Positions 1-8,379 are shown, counted from the first letter of the stretch. The stretch is 64,000 nt of DNA from Lysobacteraceae bacterium NML91-0213 (GCA_002798175.1 NWQL01000006.1:10687-74686), one strand, 5' to 3'. Made by a program: numbers and translations. Notes: generated by a model from the letters alone, not told the origin.

Positions 1-47
1 TTGAGCACGGCGATGATCTGGCTGTCTGTGAAGCGGGACTTCTTCAT
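1..47 (-). CDS. IS3-family transposase OrfA, N-terminal fragment (cut by window edge)
   Basis: Only the first 15 codons are inside the window. They read [15 protein letters not shown], which is the very conserved start of the helix-turn-helix OrfA of IS3-family elements. A strong GAGGAGG ribosome-binding site lies just before the ATG at 45-47. OrfA normally binds the element ends and is joined to the DDE domain of OrfB by frameshifting; both lie outside the window to the left. Whether the element is intact cannot be told from here. Confidence 0.85.
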   Translation of the reverse strand, partial: MKKSRFTDSQIIAVL

Positions 48-94
48 GGAACCTCCTCGGGAAAGGGTACGAGAAAATTCCACTTCTGGCGTCA
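1..94 (-). mobile_element. IS3-family insertion sequence, left end
   Basis: The OrfA start is preceded on the minus strand by about 47 bases of leader with a good Shine-Dalgarno sequence, the usual distance from an IS3 terminal repeat to orfA. The terminal repeat probably begins near position 94, reading TGACGCCAGAAGTGG on the minus strand. The exact end is inference because the other terminal repeat is not in the window. From 95 to 298 no convincing gene is seen; short open frames there have no RBS or family signature. Confidence 0.6.
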
Positions 95-298
95 GCTAAC
101 CCGTGGGGGGATTACCGCCCTACTTGGCCGGAAGCAGACATAGGAACGAGAGCGCCGACTATGAGCCGCTTCGAAGGAGGATGCCCTGTTTGAACTCGCT
201 ACTTGATCAGACGGAGAGTCGAAGTCTCTGATTCGGTTGGTCGAAATCATTCTGGTTATTTTCTTGGAGCACACAGTGTCCCGTTGGCGTGGGCCAAG

Positions 299-1054
299 TT
301 AGTCTGTCGGAGACTTGTCGGCCTGTAGCCGTCCTCCGATGATGGTAGTGCCGTCTGTGTTGTGGATGCTTGTCGTTCGCGTGACAGGGTCGAAGATCGC
401 AATTCTTGATTCGGATGCATCGATGATGTAGCCAACTGCAATCACCTTGCCAGCGAATTCAAGACGGGCGCAGCTCTGAGAATCCGCGCACATCTTGATG
501 ATCCGCTCTTCGCTCTTCTGGGCGACGTGCTTTCCAGCGACCTCTCCGATGACCGCTGGAATCAGCAGCATTAGACCAATTGCCATGATCGCCAGCGGAG
601 CCCCGATGAAAACAAACGCGCTCGTGAGAAGATTTCGCACGATATCTGAAAACCACTGCGGTAGCCGTGTGATGTTAAGGAAGGGGCCCTTATTCTTGAT
701 CCACTGACCGAGCTTTTCCATTATCAGCATGTAGGTCGCCATGCCGATGATTAGCCCGGTGATATGCCACTTGTACTGCGCAAATGCCTCGCTGAATAGA
801 AACAGTCGGTCAGCAAGCGTGTAGTAGCCGTTGATCAGTAGCCAGTCGGTACTCTTCGGGAAGAGCCCGAAATTGACTCCCATGTGCCCGAGGTAGGTGC
901 GATGGGCAACGTATCCGATCAGATGCAAGAGGACGCCGCCCAAGGCGCCCATTGCTGCGAGGAATGCCGCGATGCGCGTCACGTTTGGCTTGAAGCTGGC
1001 TGTCGTGGCGGTTGCGCCGCGATCGTCTTGGGCTTCTTGGATAGGTTCGCTCAT
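299..1054 (-). CDS. Membrane protein of unknown function
   Basis: A 251-residue protein that I do not recognise. A short polar N-terminus is followed by hydrophobic segments at roughly residues 28-50, 97-112 and 147-172, then a soluble C-terminal part of about 75 residues with a CADSQSC cysteine pair and alternating beta-like stretches. It is read in the same direction as the Shango operon and lies 227 bp downstream of sngC, so co-transcription is possible but not shown. Base composition is clearly lower in GC than the core genome to the right, in keeping with horizontally acquired DNA. It could be an extra island gene, a toxin-like membrane effector or an unrelated passenger; nothing seen decides between these. 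Confidence 0.7.
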   Translation of the reverse strand: MSEPIQEAQDDRGATATTASFKPNVTRIAAFLAAMGALGGVLLHLIGYVAHRTYLGHMGVNFGLFPKSTDWLLINGYYTLADRLFLFSEAFAQYKWHITGLIIGMATYMLIMEKLGQWIKNKGPFLNITRLPQWFSDIVRNLLTSAFVFIGAPLAIMAIGLMLLIPAVIGEVAGKHVAQKSEERIIKMCADSQSCARLEFAGKVIAVGYIIDASESRIAIFDPVTRTTSIHNTDGTTIIGGRLQADKSPTD

Positions 1055-1281
1055 GTCGCCTGCTTCACAGTGTTCGCGGTGTTAGTGGTGTCCGATTTCG
1101 TTGAAAGTCTGGCTGTCTAGTGGCCGCCAGTGTTCAGGCGCAATAGTGGCTCGTATGTCTTGACCATATTCGTGTCTGGAAGCGTCTATTGTTTATGAGG
1201 GGGCACGGGTTCGCTGTGCTTGAGATGGCTGGGTGCGAATGGCATGCCCTGGCAGAACCGATGGCATCTCCGTGGCCTTCG

Positions 1282-3627
1282 CTAGTCGCCGCGAGACTGC
1301 AATGCCCGCATGACCTGCTCGGCACCCTGCAGATCAATCTGTCTGGCGGCGTATCCCTTGGCAATCACCTCGCGTGACAGGTATTGGTCGAACTTGTCCT
1401 TCTGCAAGACCGGCACGCAAAGGGCAAGTGCTTCGGCACTTTCAGGGGGCGATTCGAGTGCCTCGGACAGAAGAGGCCGAACGGCGTCTACGGCGACCTT
1501 GTCGAGGAAAACGAATGGGCCTTCATTCGATGTGCGGATGCCTCGTGCCTGCAGCCAGAGCGAGATCGTGTCTCCGGTGGTCGTGCCAGCCCAGTGTGCG
1601 AGATAGGCGCTCTCGCAATCGCCGAGGATGGGTGAGGCGTCGAAGCCGAAGATGTGCCACGACTCCCGCGCGTCAATCAGCGCTTGCTGGGCCACGGCAT
1701 CGAGGTAGGCAGGTAGTGACGTATCTTCCAGTAGGAAGCGCATGCGCTGGTGCACCATGCGATGTACTCCGATACCGGCGCCGCCAAACTTCGGCGGATG
1801 GCCGCCGCGCGCCGGGGTGAGATTGATGATGCGCTGGGCGCTGTCGATCTCCATGATCTCCCAGCGCCGGCCGGCAAACAGCATGAGCTGTCCCGCGACC
1901 AGCGGCTCGGTCACTGGCAGCGAGCCGAGGCGCTTTCCCCTGTTGAGGAGCTGGTACTCCTCGGGCGTATGAAACGACGCGTAGAAGCTGTAGTGGTCCA
2001 TCAATTGCTCGCCGACGGGGCCGGGCAACAACGTGCCGTCGGGCACCTGTTCCAGGACGCCTGCAGCACCAAGCGAACGCAACACCTCTACGAACAGCGG
2101 TCGGCCGATGCTCCGGAATGTACCGGATTCGCAGAGCTCCCCGTGCAACGTTGCGGCCGATGCGCCGCCACCGCGTTGTGCGATGACCGAGAGGATCTGC
2201 TGCACGAACGTGGACAGATGCAGCTCTCCGGCCCTAGGCGGCTCGAACCGACCTGCAAGCATCAAGTCCACGGTTGCGATCGTCTGCAACAGCGGCAGCC
2301 GCAGCCAGTCAACCGGATGGCTGCGTGGATCGAGGGCGGGGAGGATCACGTACTGGCGCAGTACCTGGGCTTGGCCGACGCGGCGGCCGGAGCGCCCGAT
2401 TCGTTGTTTCAATGCGGAGACCGACGGTGCTGCCCCGACTTGCGCGATCGAGGTGACGTCGCCGATGTCGATACCCATCTCCAGCGTCGATGTGCACACC
2501 GCGGTGGTGGGAGGCTTACCTTCCCGCAGGCGCTCCTCGACGGAGATACGAAGCTCCTTCGACAACGCGCCATGGTGGGGGAAGAACTCGTTTGGCAGTG
2601 CGAGCGACTCGGAGCGTTCGCGCAACTGGTCGGCCAGCAGTTCGACCAAGCTCCGGGCATTGGCGAACACAAGATGGCTTTCTCCGCGCAGGCGCTCGAA
2701 CAGGTGGTCGGCGACCTCGCCCAGTGCACTAGTGTAACGATCTGCTGGCGCGTCCTCGGTATCGTCCAGTTGCTGCAAGCTATCAGGCGGGGCAGGTAAC
2801 GCAGCGGGCAGAGCCGTGGGCAGGCGCGACAGCTGATCCAGCAGCCGGTCGACGATCGCTTCGGCATCCGCCATCGTAGGCATATCGTCTACCGGTTCGC
2901 GGCGCTGGTGGATGGCCCGTACCTGCAGCCGGATCTCGCCGCCGTCGGAGGCAGAAGACAGGACCCGCACCGGATGGCTGTCGTCCGGGCGAAGGAAGCG
3001 TGCGGCCATGGCCGGTTCGCCCAGCGTCGCGGAGAGCGCCACGCGCGGGAGTTTCTGTCCGGACAGGCGCTCTACACGTTGCAATAGCGATTGCAACTGT
3101 GCGCCTCGTTCGCTGCCGAAGAACGCATGGAGTTCGTCGACCACCAGGAATCGCAACGACTGGCACAGCGCACCGAATTGAGGGCCGCGGCGCATCAGCA
3201 TCGCTTCCAGGCTCTCGGGAGTGGTGATCAGGACGTGGGCGGGGCGTTTCCAGAACGTGCTGCGGCCGGCGGTGACGTCTCCATGCCAGGGCTGTACGGT
3301 CAGGTCGGCGGCTTCGGCCATCGACGTCAGCCGCCGGGCCTGGTCGTTGATCAGTGCCCGCAGCGGCGATACACACAGGCAGCGCAGTGCGTTTCCCTCG
3401 AACTGGCGGAGATCGGACAGGATCGGGAGAAAGGCGGCCTCGGTCTTGCCGCCGGCTGTCGGTGCCGAGATGACCACGTCGGTCTCTCGCGCCAGCACGA
3501 CCGGGATTGCTTCAGCCTGGATCGGGCGCAGCGCCGGCCAGCCCTGCTGCCAGATCCAGCGCTGAAGGCCGGGGTGTAGCAGTTCGAATGCGGCGCCGGT
3601 GTCAGAGCCGGAACGAGGTGAGTTCAT
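1282..3627 (-). CDS. sngC: Shango defence helicase SngC (Lhr-like DEAD/H-box)
   Basis: An ATP-dependent superfamily 2 helicase of about 781 residues. Visible motifs are a Q-motif-like RPIQAEAI (34-41), Walker A APTAGGKT (55-62), motif II DELH (164-167), motif III SAT (199-201), and the C-terminal RecA fold with TSTLEMGIDIGDV (379-391) and motif VI QRIGRSGRR (408-416). A long C-terminal region follows, as in Lhr-type and BrxHI helicases. The ATG at 3627 is preferred because it starts just before the helicase domain; a longer start at 3669 is open. The gene overlaps the end of sngB by 26 bp, so the two are translationally coupled. In Shango the helicase works with a TerB protein and an ATPase to block phage, and this neighbourhood has exactly those partners. 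The DNA or RNA substrate is not established. Confidence 0.88.
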   Translation of the reverse strand: MNSPRSGSDTGAAFELLHPGLQRWIWQQGWPALRPIQAEAIPVVLARETDVVISAPTAGGKTEAAFLPILSDLRQFEGNALRCLCVSPLRALINDQARRLTSMAEAADLTVQPWHGDVTAGRSTFWKRPAHVLITTPESLEAMLMRRGPQFGALCQSLRFLVVDELHAFFGSERGAQLQSLLQRVERLSGQKLPRVALSATLGEPAMAARFLRPDDSHPVRVLSSASDGGEIRLQVRAIHQRREPVDDMPTMADAEAIVDRLLDQLSRLPTALPAALPAPPDSLQQLDDTEDAPADRYTSALGEVADHLFERLRGESHLVFANARSLVELLADQLRERSESLALPNEFFPHHGALSKELRISVEERLREGKPPTTAVCTSTLEMGIDIGDVTSIAQVGAAPSVSALKQRIGRSGRRVGQAQVLRQYVILPALDPRSHPVDWLRLPLLQTIATVDLMLAGRFEPPRAGELHLSTFVQQILSVIAQRGGGASAATLHGELCESGTFRSIGRPLFVEVLRSLGAAGVLEQVPDGTLLPGPVGEQLMDHYSFYASFHTPEEYQLLNRGKRLGSLPVTEPLVAGQLMLFAGRRWEIMEIDSAQRIINLTPARGGHPPKFGGAGIGVHRMVHQRMRFLLEDTSLPAYLDAVAQQALIDARESWHIFGFDASPILGDCESAYLAHWAGTTTGDTISLWLQARGIRTSNEGPFVFLDKVAVDAVRPLLSEALESPPESAEALALCVPVLQKDKFDQYLSREVIAKGYAARQIDLQGAEQVMRALQSRGD

Positions 3628-4930
3628 CGTCCGCTGCCGGTGTTGCAGAAGGGGCCTGCTCGTCCTCATCCAGCTCAGTATTGGGTTCTTGACCGATTTC
3701 GATATCCTCGATCAGCGATTGCCAATCCAGCTCCGGGTGCTGTTCGAGCACGCTCAGCAGATCCAGGAACGCACGCACGGTGTTGCGCGGCGTCTGGAAA
3801 TAGGCGGCACCGATGCGCTGGTTGCAGTGCGCCAGGAACGCCGGCAATGCGCTGTCGGGAAGGACATGCTTGTCCGCGTCGCCGCCTGCGTGTACGTGGC
3901 GCAGCTTGGTCAACAGGATGTACAGGTCTTCGGGAGACAGGTTCGCCAGCCGAATCACCGGCCCCCCGAAATCCTGCAATCCCTGCTGGGCAGCGAATGT
4001 GTTCTCCGACAACCGCGACTGCAACGCCTGGTAGCTGTACAGGCCGCGACGTGCGTCGAGCAAAGTCTCCGGCGTGCCGCCGAACACGAACCCGGTGCCC
4101 TCGGCCTGGCCCTGCAGCGTGTCGTTGAGGATGCGCAGGATCTGCTCGTAGTTGGTGTTGCGCGCGGTGGCATGCGGTAGCTTGTAGAGGTTGACCAGTT
4201 CGTCGAGGCAGATCAGCAGACCGCCGTATCCGGCCAAGCGCACGAAACGACTGAGCAGCTTGAGGCCGTCGTAGACTTGGTCGTCCTCGATGATGGTGCG
4301 CACGCCCAATGCCTGGCGCGCGTCGGTTCGGGTATTGAACTCGCCGCGCAGCCAGCGCACGGCATCCGCTTTCAGTTGCTCGTTGCCCTGGTCGTGGCCG
4401 CGCCAGTAGTTCTCGATCACCTGGGCAAAGTCGTAGCCGCCCACCAGTTCGCTCAGCGAGTGTAGGCGATCCTGCAGGATTGCTTCGACCGGTTGGTCGC
4501 TGGCCTTGGACTGTTGCAGGGCGGTGGTGATGAAGCGTTCCACCACGCTGGCCATTGCACCGCCTTCCGGTCGGGTGCGGGTGGCAATGTTCCTGGTCAG
4601 CTCATTGTACAGCGAGCGTGCCTGTCCACCGCTGCCGTACAGGCGGCGATCCGGATTGAGGTCGGCGGCCATCGTGACCAAGCCCTTCTCAAGGGCTACC
4701 GAGCGCACGAGGCTAAGGAAGAAGGTCTTGCCCGCTCCGAAGTCGCCGATCACGAACCGGGTGCCACTGCCGCCGTCGGCGATACGGTCGATGTCCTTGA
4801 TGAGTGCTTCGACTTCGCGAGCGCGCCCGACCTGCACATACTGCAGCCCGCGTCGTGGTACGACGCCGGCACGCAGGGCCTGCAATACGCCATCACGGTC
4901 TCTGGGCGGGATACGTTGTTTCGTCGTCAT
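3602..4930 (-). CDS. sngB: Shango defence ATPase SngB (BrxD-like, DUF2791 P-loop)
   Basis: A 442-residue P-loop ATPase of the family annotated as BREX ATP-binding protein BrxD. Walker A is GDFGAGKT (62-69) and Walker B is GLLICLDE (237-244). The C-terminal part carries a conserved FQTPRNTVRAFLDLL stretch that resembles BrxD proteins, and the tail is acidic and disordered. The start overlaps the sngA stop as ATGA, so translation is probably coupled. BrxD with an Lhr-like helicase also occurs in type 2 BREX, but pglX, pglY, pglZ and pglW are absent here. The TerB partner makes Shango the better assignment. It is likely to be an energy-using switch or loader for the helicase, which is inference. 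Confidence 0.88.
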   Translation of the reverse strand: MTTKQRIPPRDRDGVLQALRAGVVPRRGLQYVQVGRAREVEALIKDIDRIADGGSGTRFVIGDFGAGKTFFLSLVRSVALEKGLVTMAADLNPDRRLYGSGGQARSLYNELTRNIATRTRPEGGAMASVVERFITTALQQSKASDQPVEAILQDRLHSLSELVGGYDFAQVIENYWRGHDQGNEQLKADAVRWLRGEFNTRTDARQALGVRTIIEDDQVYDGLKLLSRFVRLAGYGGLLICLDELVNLYKLPHATARNTNYEQILRILNDTLQGQAEGTGFVFGGTPETLLDARRGLYSYQALQSRLSENTFAAQQGLQDFGGPVIRLANLSPEDLYILLTKLRHVHAGGDADKHVLPDSALPAFLAHCNQRIGAAYFQTPRNTVRAFLDLLSVLEQHPELDWQSLIEDIEIGQEPNTELDEDEQAPSATPAADDELTSFRL

Positions 4931-7416
4931 GCGGGTTCCGTGTTGGTTTCAGGAAGCGTAGCCCGCAGTTCGCTGCGGGCGTAATCATTGATGTACAGCG
5001 GGTCGTTGCCTTCGAGCAGCGCTTCGCCCGCTTGCGAGAAACTGGCTTCGTTGAGCATTTCCATGGCGCCGTCCGGCAACAATCCCAAACCTTCGCACGC
5101 CGACTCGAATTCCTGACGTGGCCACTCATCGCGATCGCTTTGCAGGATCGACTCCAGCAGCGCCGAGTGATCCGGATCAAGGCCTGCGACCTGGCGTCTT
5201 GTCTCGCTGGGCGTGGATGCGACGTCAGCGATCGAGCCGGCGACAGGTATGTTCGGTGCGGACTCCTCGTCCGCGAAGATCTTCGCGAGTACCGATTGCA
5301 CTCGGGCGGTTTCGGCGAGCTTCTCGGCGATCACGTCGGCATCGAGTACGGCAGGTGCTCCACGGCCTGTGGTGCGGTTGGTTGTACCCATGCTGGCGTG
5401 GTGCAGGTCGGCGTGCATGCGCGAAGGCTCGAGTGCCAGCGCACGGTAGAAGCGTTCGATGATGCGGACCTCGGCCGGTGAGACGTGCCCGTCGGCGCCG
5501 GCGATATCGACGAGTACGCTGGCGAAGGCCTCGCGCTGCGGTTGCGGCAACAGCCTGACCCGGCCATCAAGGCGACCTATGCTTGGTGGATGTTTTAGCA
5601 ACCAGTGCACATGTGCTTCCAGGCGCTGGCGCTCGCGTTCCGGCAACGCGAACTGCGCTTCGATCGCGTGGGTGACGGCCAGCAGTTCGGATTCTGAAAT
5701 CTCGTCGCCGCTTCCGGCGACCGCGAGCGCGGACTGGATCATCAGCATCGCCGCGGAGTACGCGGGGGAGGGGCTGCGTGATGCGTCGTGGGGTAGGCGG
5801 AAGACGACGAGCGTGCCATCGACAGCCAACGGCTGCCCGAGAAAGCGCACATCCGGCTCCATGCCGTAACCGATTGCTTCCAGCGCTTGCGCGAGAGTAG
5901 TGGCGTCGCGCTTACCCACCTTGGCTAGGTGGCCGCGATTGCATGCCTCCAGCAGTTCCTTCGTGGACAGTCGGGCGAATGCGGTGTCGGCGAGCGCCGA
6001 GTCGATGCGCGCCTCCAGCGGCTTGAATGACTCGGGTGTGTTCAGTGCACGCAATGTTTCCGGCATCGCGGCCAGCTCTGCCAACTCGGTGGCATCCTTG
6101 CTTCGGCGAACTCGCCGCAATGGGGTCAGGTCGTTCACCGCTTGCTGCATGAGGGCGATGAGCGGACGCATCGGCGCCACGGTCCGGGTGATGTCCGGAA
6201 GATCCGTCTCGATCGTGTCCAAGCCACCATCAGGCGAAGCCCATCGGTAGTTGAGCTTGTACTTCGATCGCCCGGGCTGGATCTGCAGTCCGTCCGGGTA
6301 ACTTGATCGGTAGAGCTGTGAAAAGCGCAGCTTGAGTTCCGGCAGCACGACGTCCCACGTACTCGAGCGCGCTTCGTCCGAGATCGCCCGGGTCCAGAGG
6401 AAGGCGAGGTCTGTCGGCAGTGGTTGTCTAGCCGCGACCAACTGAGCGGCCGCGAGTTGCTCGGCTGTGCCCCATCGATCGCTGTCTACTGCCGTGGCAA
6501 CCTGGGTCGAAATGCTTAAGACGAATCGAGCCGTCGTCAGCAGGTCGTCGCTGTAGCGTCGGAACGAGGCGTTCGTCCCGTAGCATCGCTGCAACCGCTG
6601 GATCTCGGAGATGATTTGTTCGCCTTCCTCGCGACCGCGATCGTTCTTGGGCAGTCCGCGCAGCAGGCGATGCTCGAGACCATAGAAGTAGAGGAAGACA
6701 TAGCTGATGCCGACCGTGTTCGCACTGCGCTCCGAGTTGAGGAACGCAAGGAAGGTCCCGCGCTCGCGTTCGCCGATGCCGGCGTATCTCGGCCAGTAGT
6801 TGAGGCCCTCGCCGCACCAGTCCGGATGCGTGGAGTAGGGCAGGGTCGGATCCACTGTGGATGCCCACGCCTGCTCGTATCGGCGCGGCGTTCCGAAGTA
6901 GAAACCTCCACCCCTAATTTCCTGCCCACGGATCGACACCGTTTCCCCGAGGGGGATCCAGCGTGGCGGTTCACGCTGGCGAATTGTGGTGGCGGGTGAT
7001 GGCGCGTCGGTCAGCGACGAAATGCGCACCCGAACCGGCTCCGTTGCCGGTGCTGGCCTGTCGGGCACCGGCACGGGACGGGAGGCACGAACCGGAGGTG
7101 ACGCACTTGTGGGGGCGCGTGGAGCTGGCGTCGAGCGAATCGTTGGCACGTGGCGCGGTGCCGGTCGTCGCGAATCGGCGATCAGCTCGGCGAGGGTCTT
7201 TCCGCTTGTTGGTGGTGCAGCCTCAACGTCAGGAGAGGGAAGTTTGTTGCCATGGGGGGCATTGGCCTTGCGCCATGCCCACCACGCGCAGCCGCACAGT
7301 ACTGCAATCCAGAAAAGCGCGATCCACACCTCTTTCGGAATCATCAGGACGAGGGCGAGGATCGCCAAGCCCACGATGAGCCACAGGTTGCCTTTCGCGC
7401 TGTTGCGTCTCCCCAT
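4927..7416 (-). CDS. sngA: Shango TerB-domain membrane protein SngA
   Basis: An 829-residue protein and first gene of the defence operon. Two hydrophobic helices (about 10-26 and 30-48) anchor it to the membrane. A Pro/Ala-rich linker runs to about residue 150. Then come a TerB_N-type domain with aromatic-rich stretches such as GGGFYFGTPRRYEQAW, a central TerB fold with ADGHVSPAE (641-649) carrying acidic metal-binding-like residues, and a C-terminal TerB_C-like segment (about 750-815). This N-TerB-C layout with an ATPase and a helicase downstream is the Shango hallmark. TerB domains are tied to metal or membrane stress sensing, so a sensor role at the inner membrane is reasonable but unproven. 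Ten Gs sit directly before the start codon (listed separately). Confidence 0.88.
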   Translation of the reverse strand: MGRRNSAKGNLWLIVGLAILALVLMIPKEVWIALFWIAVLCGCAWWAWRKANAPHGNKLPSPDVEAAPPTSGKTLAELIADSRRPAPRHVPTIRSTPAPRAPTSASPPVRASRPVPVPDRPAPATEPVRVRISSLTDAPSPATTIRQREPPRWIPLGETVSIRGQEIRGGGFYFGTPRRYEQAWASTVDPTLPYSTHPDWCGEGLNYWPRYAGIGERERGTFLAFLNSERSANTVGISYVFLYFYGLEHRLLRGLPKNDRGREEGEQIISEIQRLQRCYGTNASFRRYSDDLLTTARFVLSISTQVATAVDSDRWGTAEQLAAAQLVAARQPLPTDLAFLWTRAISDEARSSTWDVVLPELKLRFSQLYRSSYPDGLQIQPGRSKYKLNYRWASPDGGLDTIETDLPDITRTVAPMRPLIALMQQAVNDLTPLRRVRRSKDATELAELAAMPETLRALNTPESFKPLEARIDSALADTAFARLSTKELLEACNRGHLAKVGKRDATTLAQALEAIGYGMEPDVRFLGQPLAVDGTLVVFRLPHDASRSPSPAYSAAMLMIQSALAVAGSGDEISESELLAVTHAIEAQFALPERERQRLEAHVHWLLKHPPSIGRLDGRVRLLPQPQREAFASVLVDIAGADGHVSPAEVRIIERFYRALALEPSRMHADLHHASMGTTNRTTGRGAPAVLDADVIAEKLAETARVQSVLAKIFADEESAPNIPVAGSIADVASTPSETRRQVAGLDPDHSALLESILQSDRDEWPRQEFESACEGLGLLPDGAMEMLNEASFSQAGEALLEGNDPLYINDYARSELRATLPETNTEPA

Positions 7417-7420
7417 GATT

Positions 7421-7430
7421 CCCCCCCCCC
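7421..7430 (-). repeat. Homopolymeric G10 tract in the sngA ribosome-binding region
   Basis: On the coding strand the sequence is AGAA, then ten Gs, then AATC and the sngA ATG. The tract lies where the Shine-Dalgarno sequence should be and sets its distance to the start codon. Such poly-G runs are typical contingency loci that change length by slipped-strand mispairing, so the translation rate of sngA, and by coupling sngB and sngC, could vary between cells. The tract is seen directly; phase variation is inference. Confidence 0.6.
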
Positions 7431-7548
7431 TTCTGGGTACTTTACACCTCGCCCCAGGCGCAAGCTCGAGCTTCTCCAGCAGATTTCGCTACTGGTCGAG
7501 CCTCGTTTTTTTCTATCCGGGACGCGAGCCCTGCCTTTGCTCCAGCAT

Positions 7549-7809
7549 CTACCCGGTCGACTGGCGAATGACGTGGATTTCCTGCAGTTCCACGGGTGGA
7601 GACTTGGCAAAGAGGGCCTGCTTGGCACTCTTCACTGCTTCGCAGATGAGGCCGGCGGCATCGGTGTCGAGGAGATGCAGGAGCACACGGCGGTGAGCAT
7701 CGAGGCTGTGCGCGCCATCTTCATCCATGCTGCGGCTCGCAAGAACACCCACCTGTCGCCGGGTCGCATGGAGCCGTGCTAACGCCTGTCCGAACTCGTC
7801 GTTCACCAT
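7549..7809 (-). CDS. Small hypothetical protein upstream of sngA
   Basis: An open frame of 86 codons from the ATG at 7809 (MVNDEFGQALARLHATRR onward) with GC-rich third positions, as expected of real coding DNA in this genome. The frame stays open further upstream to 7935, but the extra part is Pro/Ser/Arg-rich and looks non-coding. No domain is recognised; the first half is predicted helical. It is read in the same direction as the Shango genes and ends 132 bp before sngA, so it could be a regulator or a passenger of the same island. No clear Shine-Dalgarno sequence is seen, so its reality is uncertain. Confidence 0.4.
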   Translation of the reverse strand: MVNDEFGQALARLHATRRQVGVLASRSMDEDGAHSLDAHRRVLLHLLDTDAAGLICEAVKSAKQALFAKSPPVELQEIHVIRQSTG

Positions 7810-8045
7810 GGTGAGATAGTACGAAGACACCGTCGCAAGTGGCGAGACGGATGTTTTCAGGCGGCGGGACGGCCGAGCGGACGGTGGATGAGTGCGAGGG
7901 TCATTCGCAACCGCCCGCAGAATCCTGTGGCACATGGACCTGTCACGGAAACTGTCACAGGCGATTTCGACCCGTGCGGTGCGGCGGTTGCGCTAGCTAC
8001 TCGCGCATGACCCCCAACTTCTATGTGACGGGCGATCTGCCACAG

Positions 8046-8069
8046 AAAAGCCCGCGTCGATGGCGGGCT
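8046..8069 (-). terminator. Intrinsic terminator after tRNA-Met
   Basis: On the minus strand, arms AGCCCGC and GCGGGCT with a 7-base loop are followed by TTTTC. It lies about 26 bp past the CCA end of tRNA-Met and would end its transcript. Confidence 0.75.
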
Positions 8070-8094
8070 ATCTGCTTGAATTTCAAGGAAAACC

Positions 8095-8171
8095 TGGTGG
8101 CTATGGGTGGACTCGAACCACCGACCCCAGCATTATGAGTGCTGTGCTCTAACCGGCTGAGCTACATAGCC
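8095..8171 (-). tRNA. tRNA-Met (anticodon CAU, elongator type)
   Basis: A 77-base cloverleaf with acceptor arms GGCTATG and CATAGCC, discriminator A, encoded CCA, T-arm GGTTCGAGTCC and an anticodon loop CTCATAA. The body matches the gammaproteobacterial elongator tRNA-Met rather than the initiator or the Ile2 tRNA. Its 3' end points toward the low-GC Shango island, the normal arrangement for a tRNA used as an integration site. Confidence 0.93.
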
Positions 8172-8194
8172 AATTTTCAGATTTTTACTTCCAT

Positions 8195-8243
8195 GACCCC
8201 GACATTATGAGTCTCGCGCTCTAACCGTCTGAGCTACATAGCC
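8195..8243 (-). pseudogene. 3'-truncated tRNA-Met copy
   Basis: The first 49 bases repeat the tRNA-Met structure: GGCTATG acceptor strand, a D-arm with GCTCAG, a CTCATAA anticodon loop and GGGGTC of the variable loop. After that the sequence diverges into AT-rich DNA with no T-arm or 3' acceptor strand. The anticodon stem has a mismatch against the intact copy. It lies 23 bp upstream of the intact gene and looks like the remnant of a tandem duplication or of a recombination event. It cannot make a functional tRNA. Confidence 0.8.
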
Positions 8244-8379
8244 GTGAACCCGGCCCTGGCGGCCGGAGAACGCGGAATTCTCCACTGCCGGAGCCGCTGC
8301 GTCAACGGCTTGGCCGCCGCGCTTGTCGCTTCATGCCGGGCGTGGCAGAGTCGATCGCAGTGAATCTGGAGTCCGCATC

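Noticed and set aside
92-274. Short minus-strand open frame next to the IS end
   Set aside because: No RBS, no family similarity, biased Arg/Ser composition, and it runs across the probable IS end.
1282-4930. Type 2 BREX fragment (brxD plus brxHI)
   Set aside because: The ATPase and helicase do resemble that pair, but no pglX, pglY, pglZ or pglW gene is present and the TerB partner is characteristic of Shango.
7839-8138. Plus-strand open frame ending in a GGLEPPTPAL peptide
   Set aside because: It is the well-known artefact of translating through the antisense of a tRNA gene.
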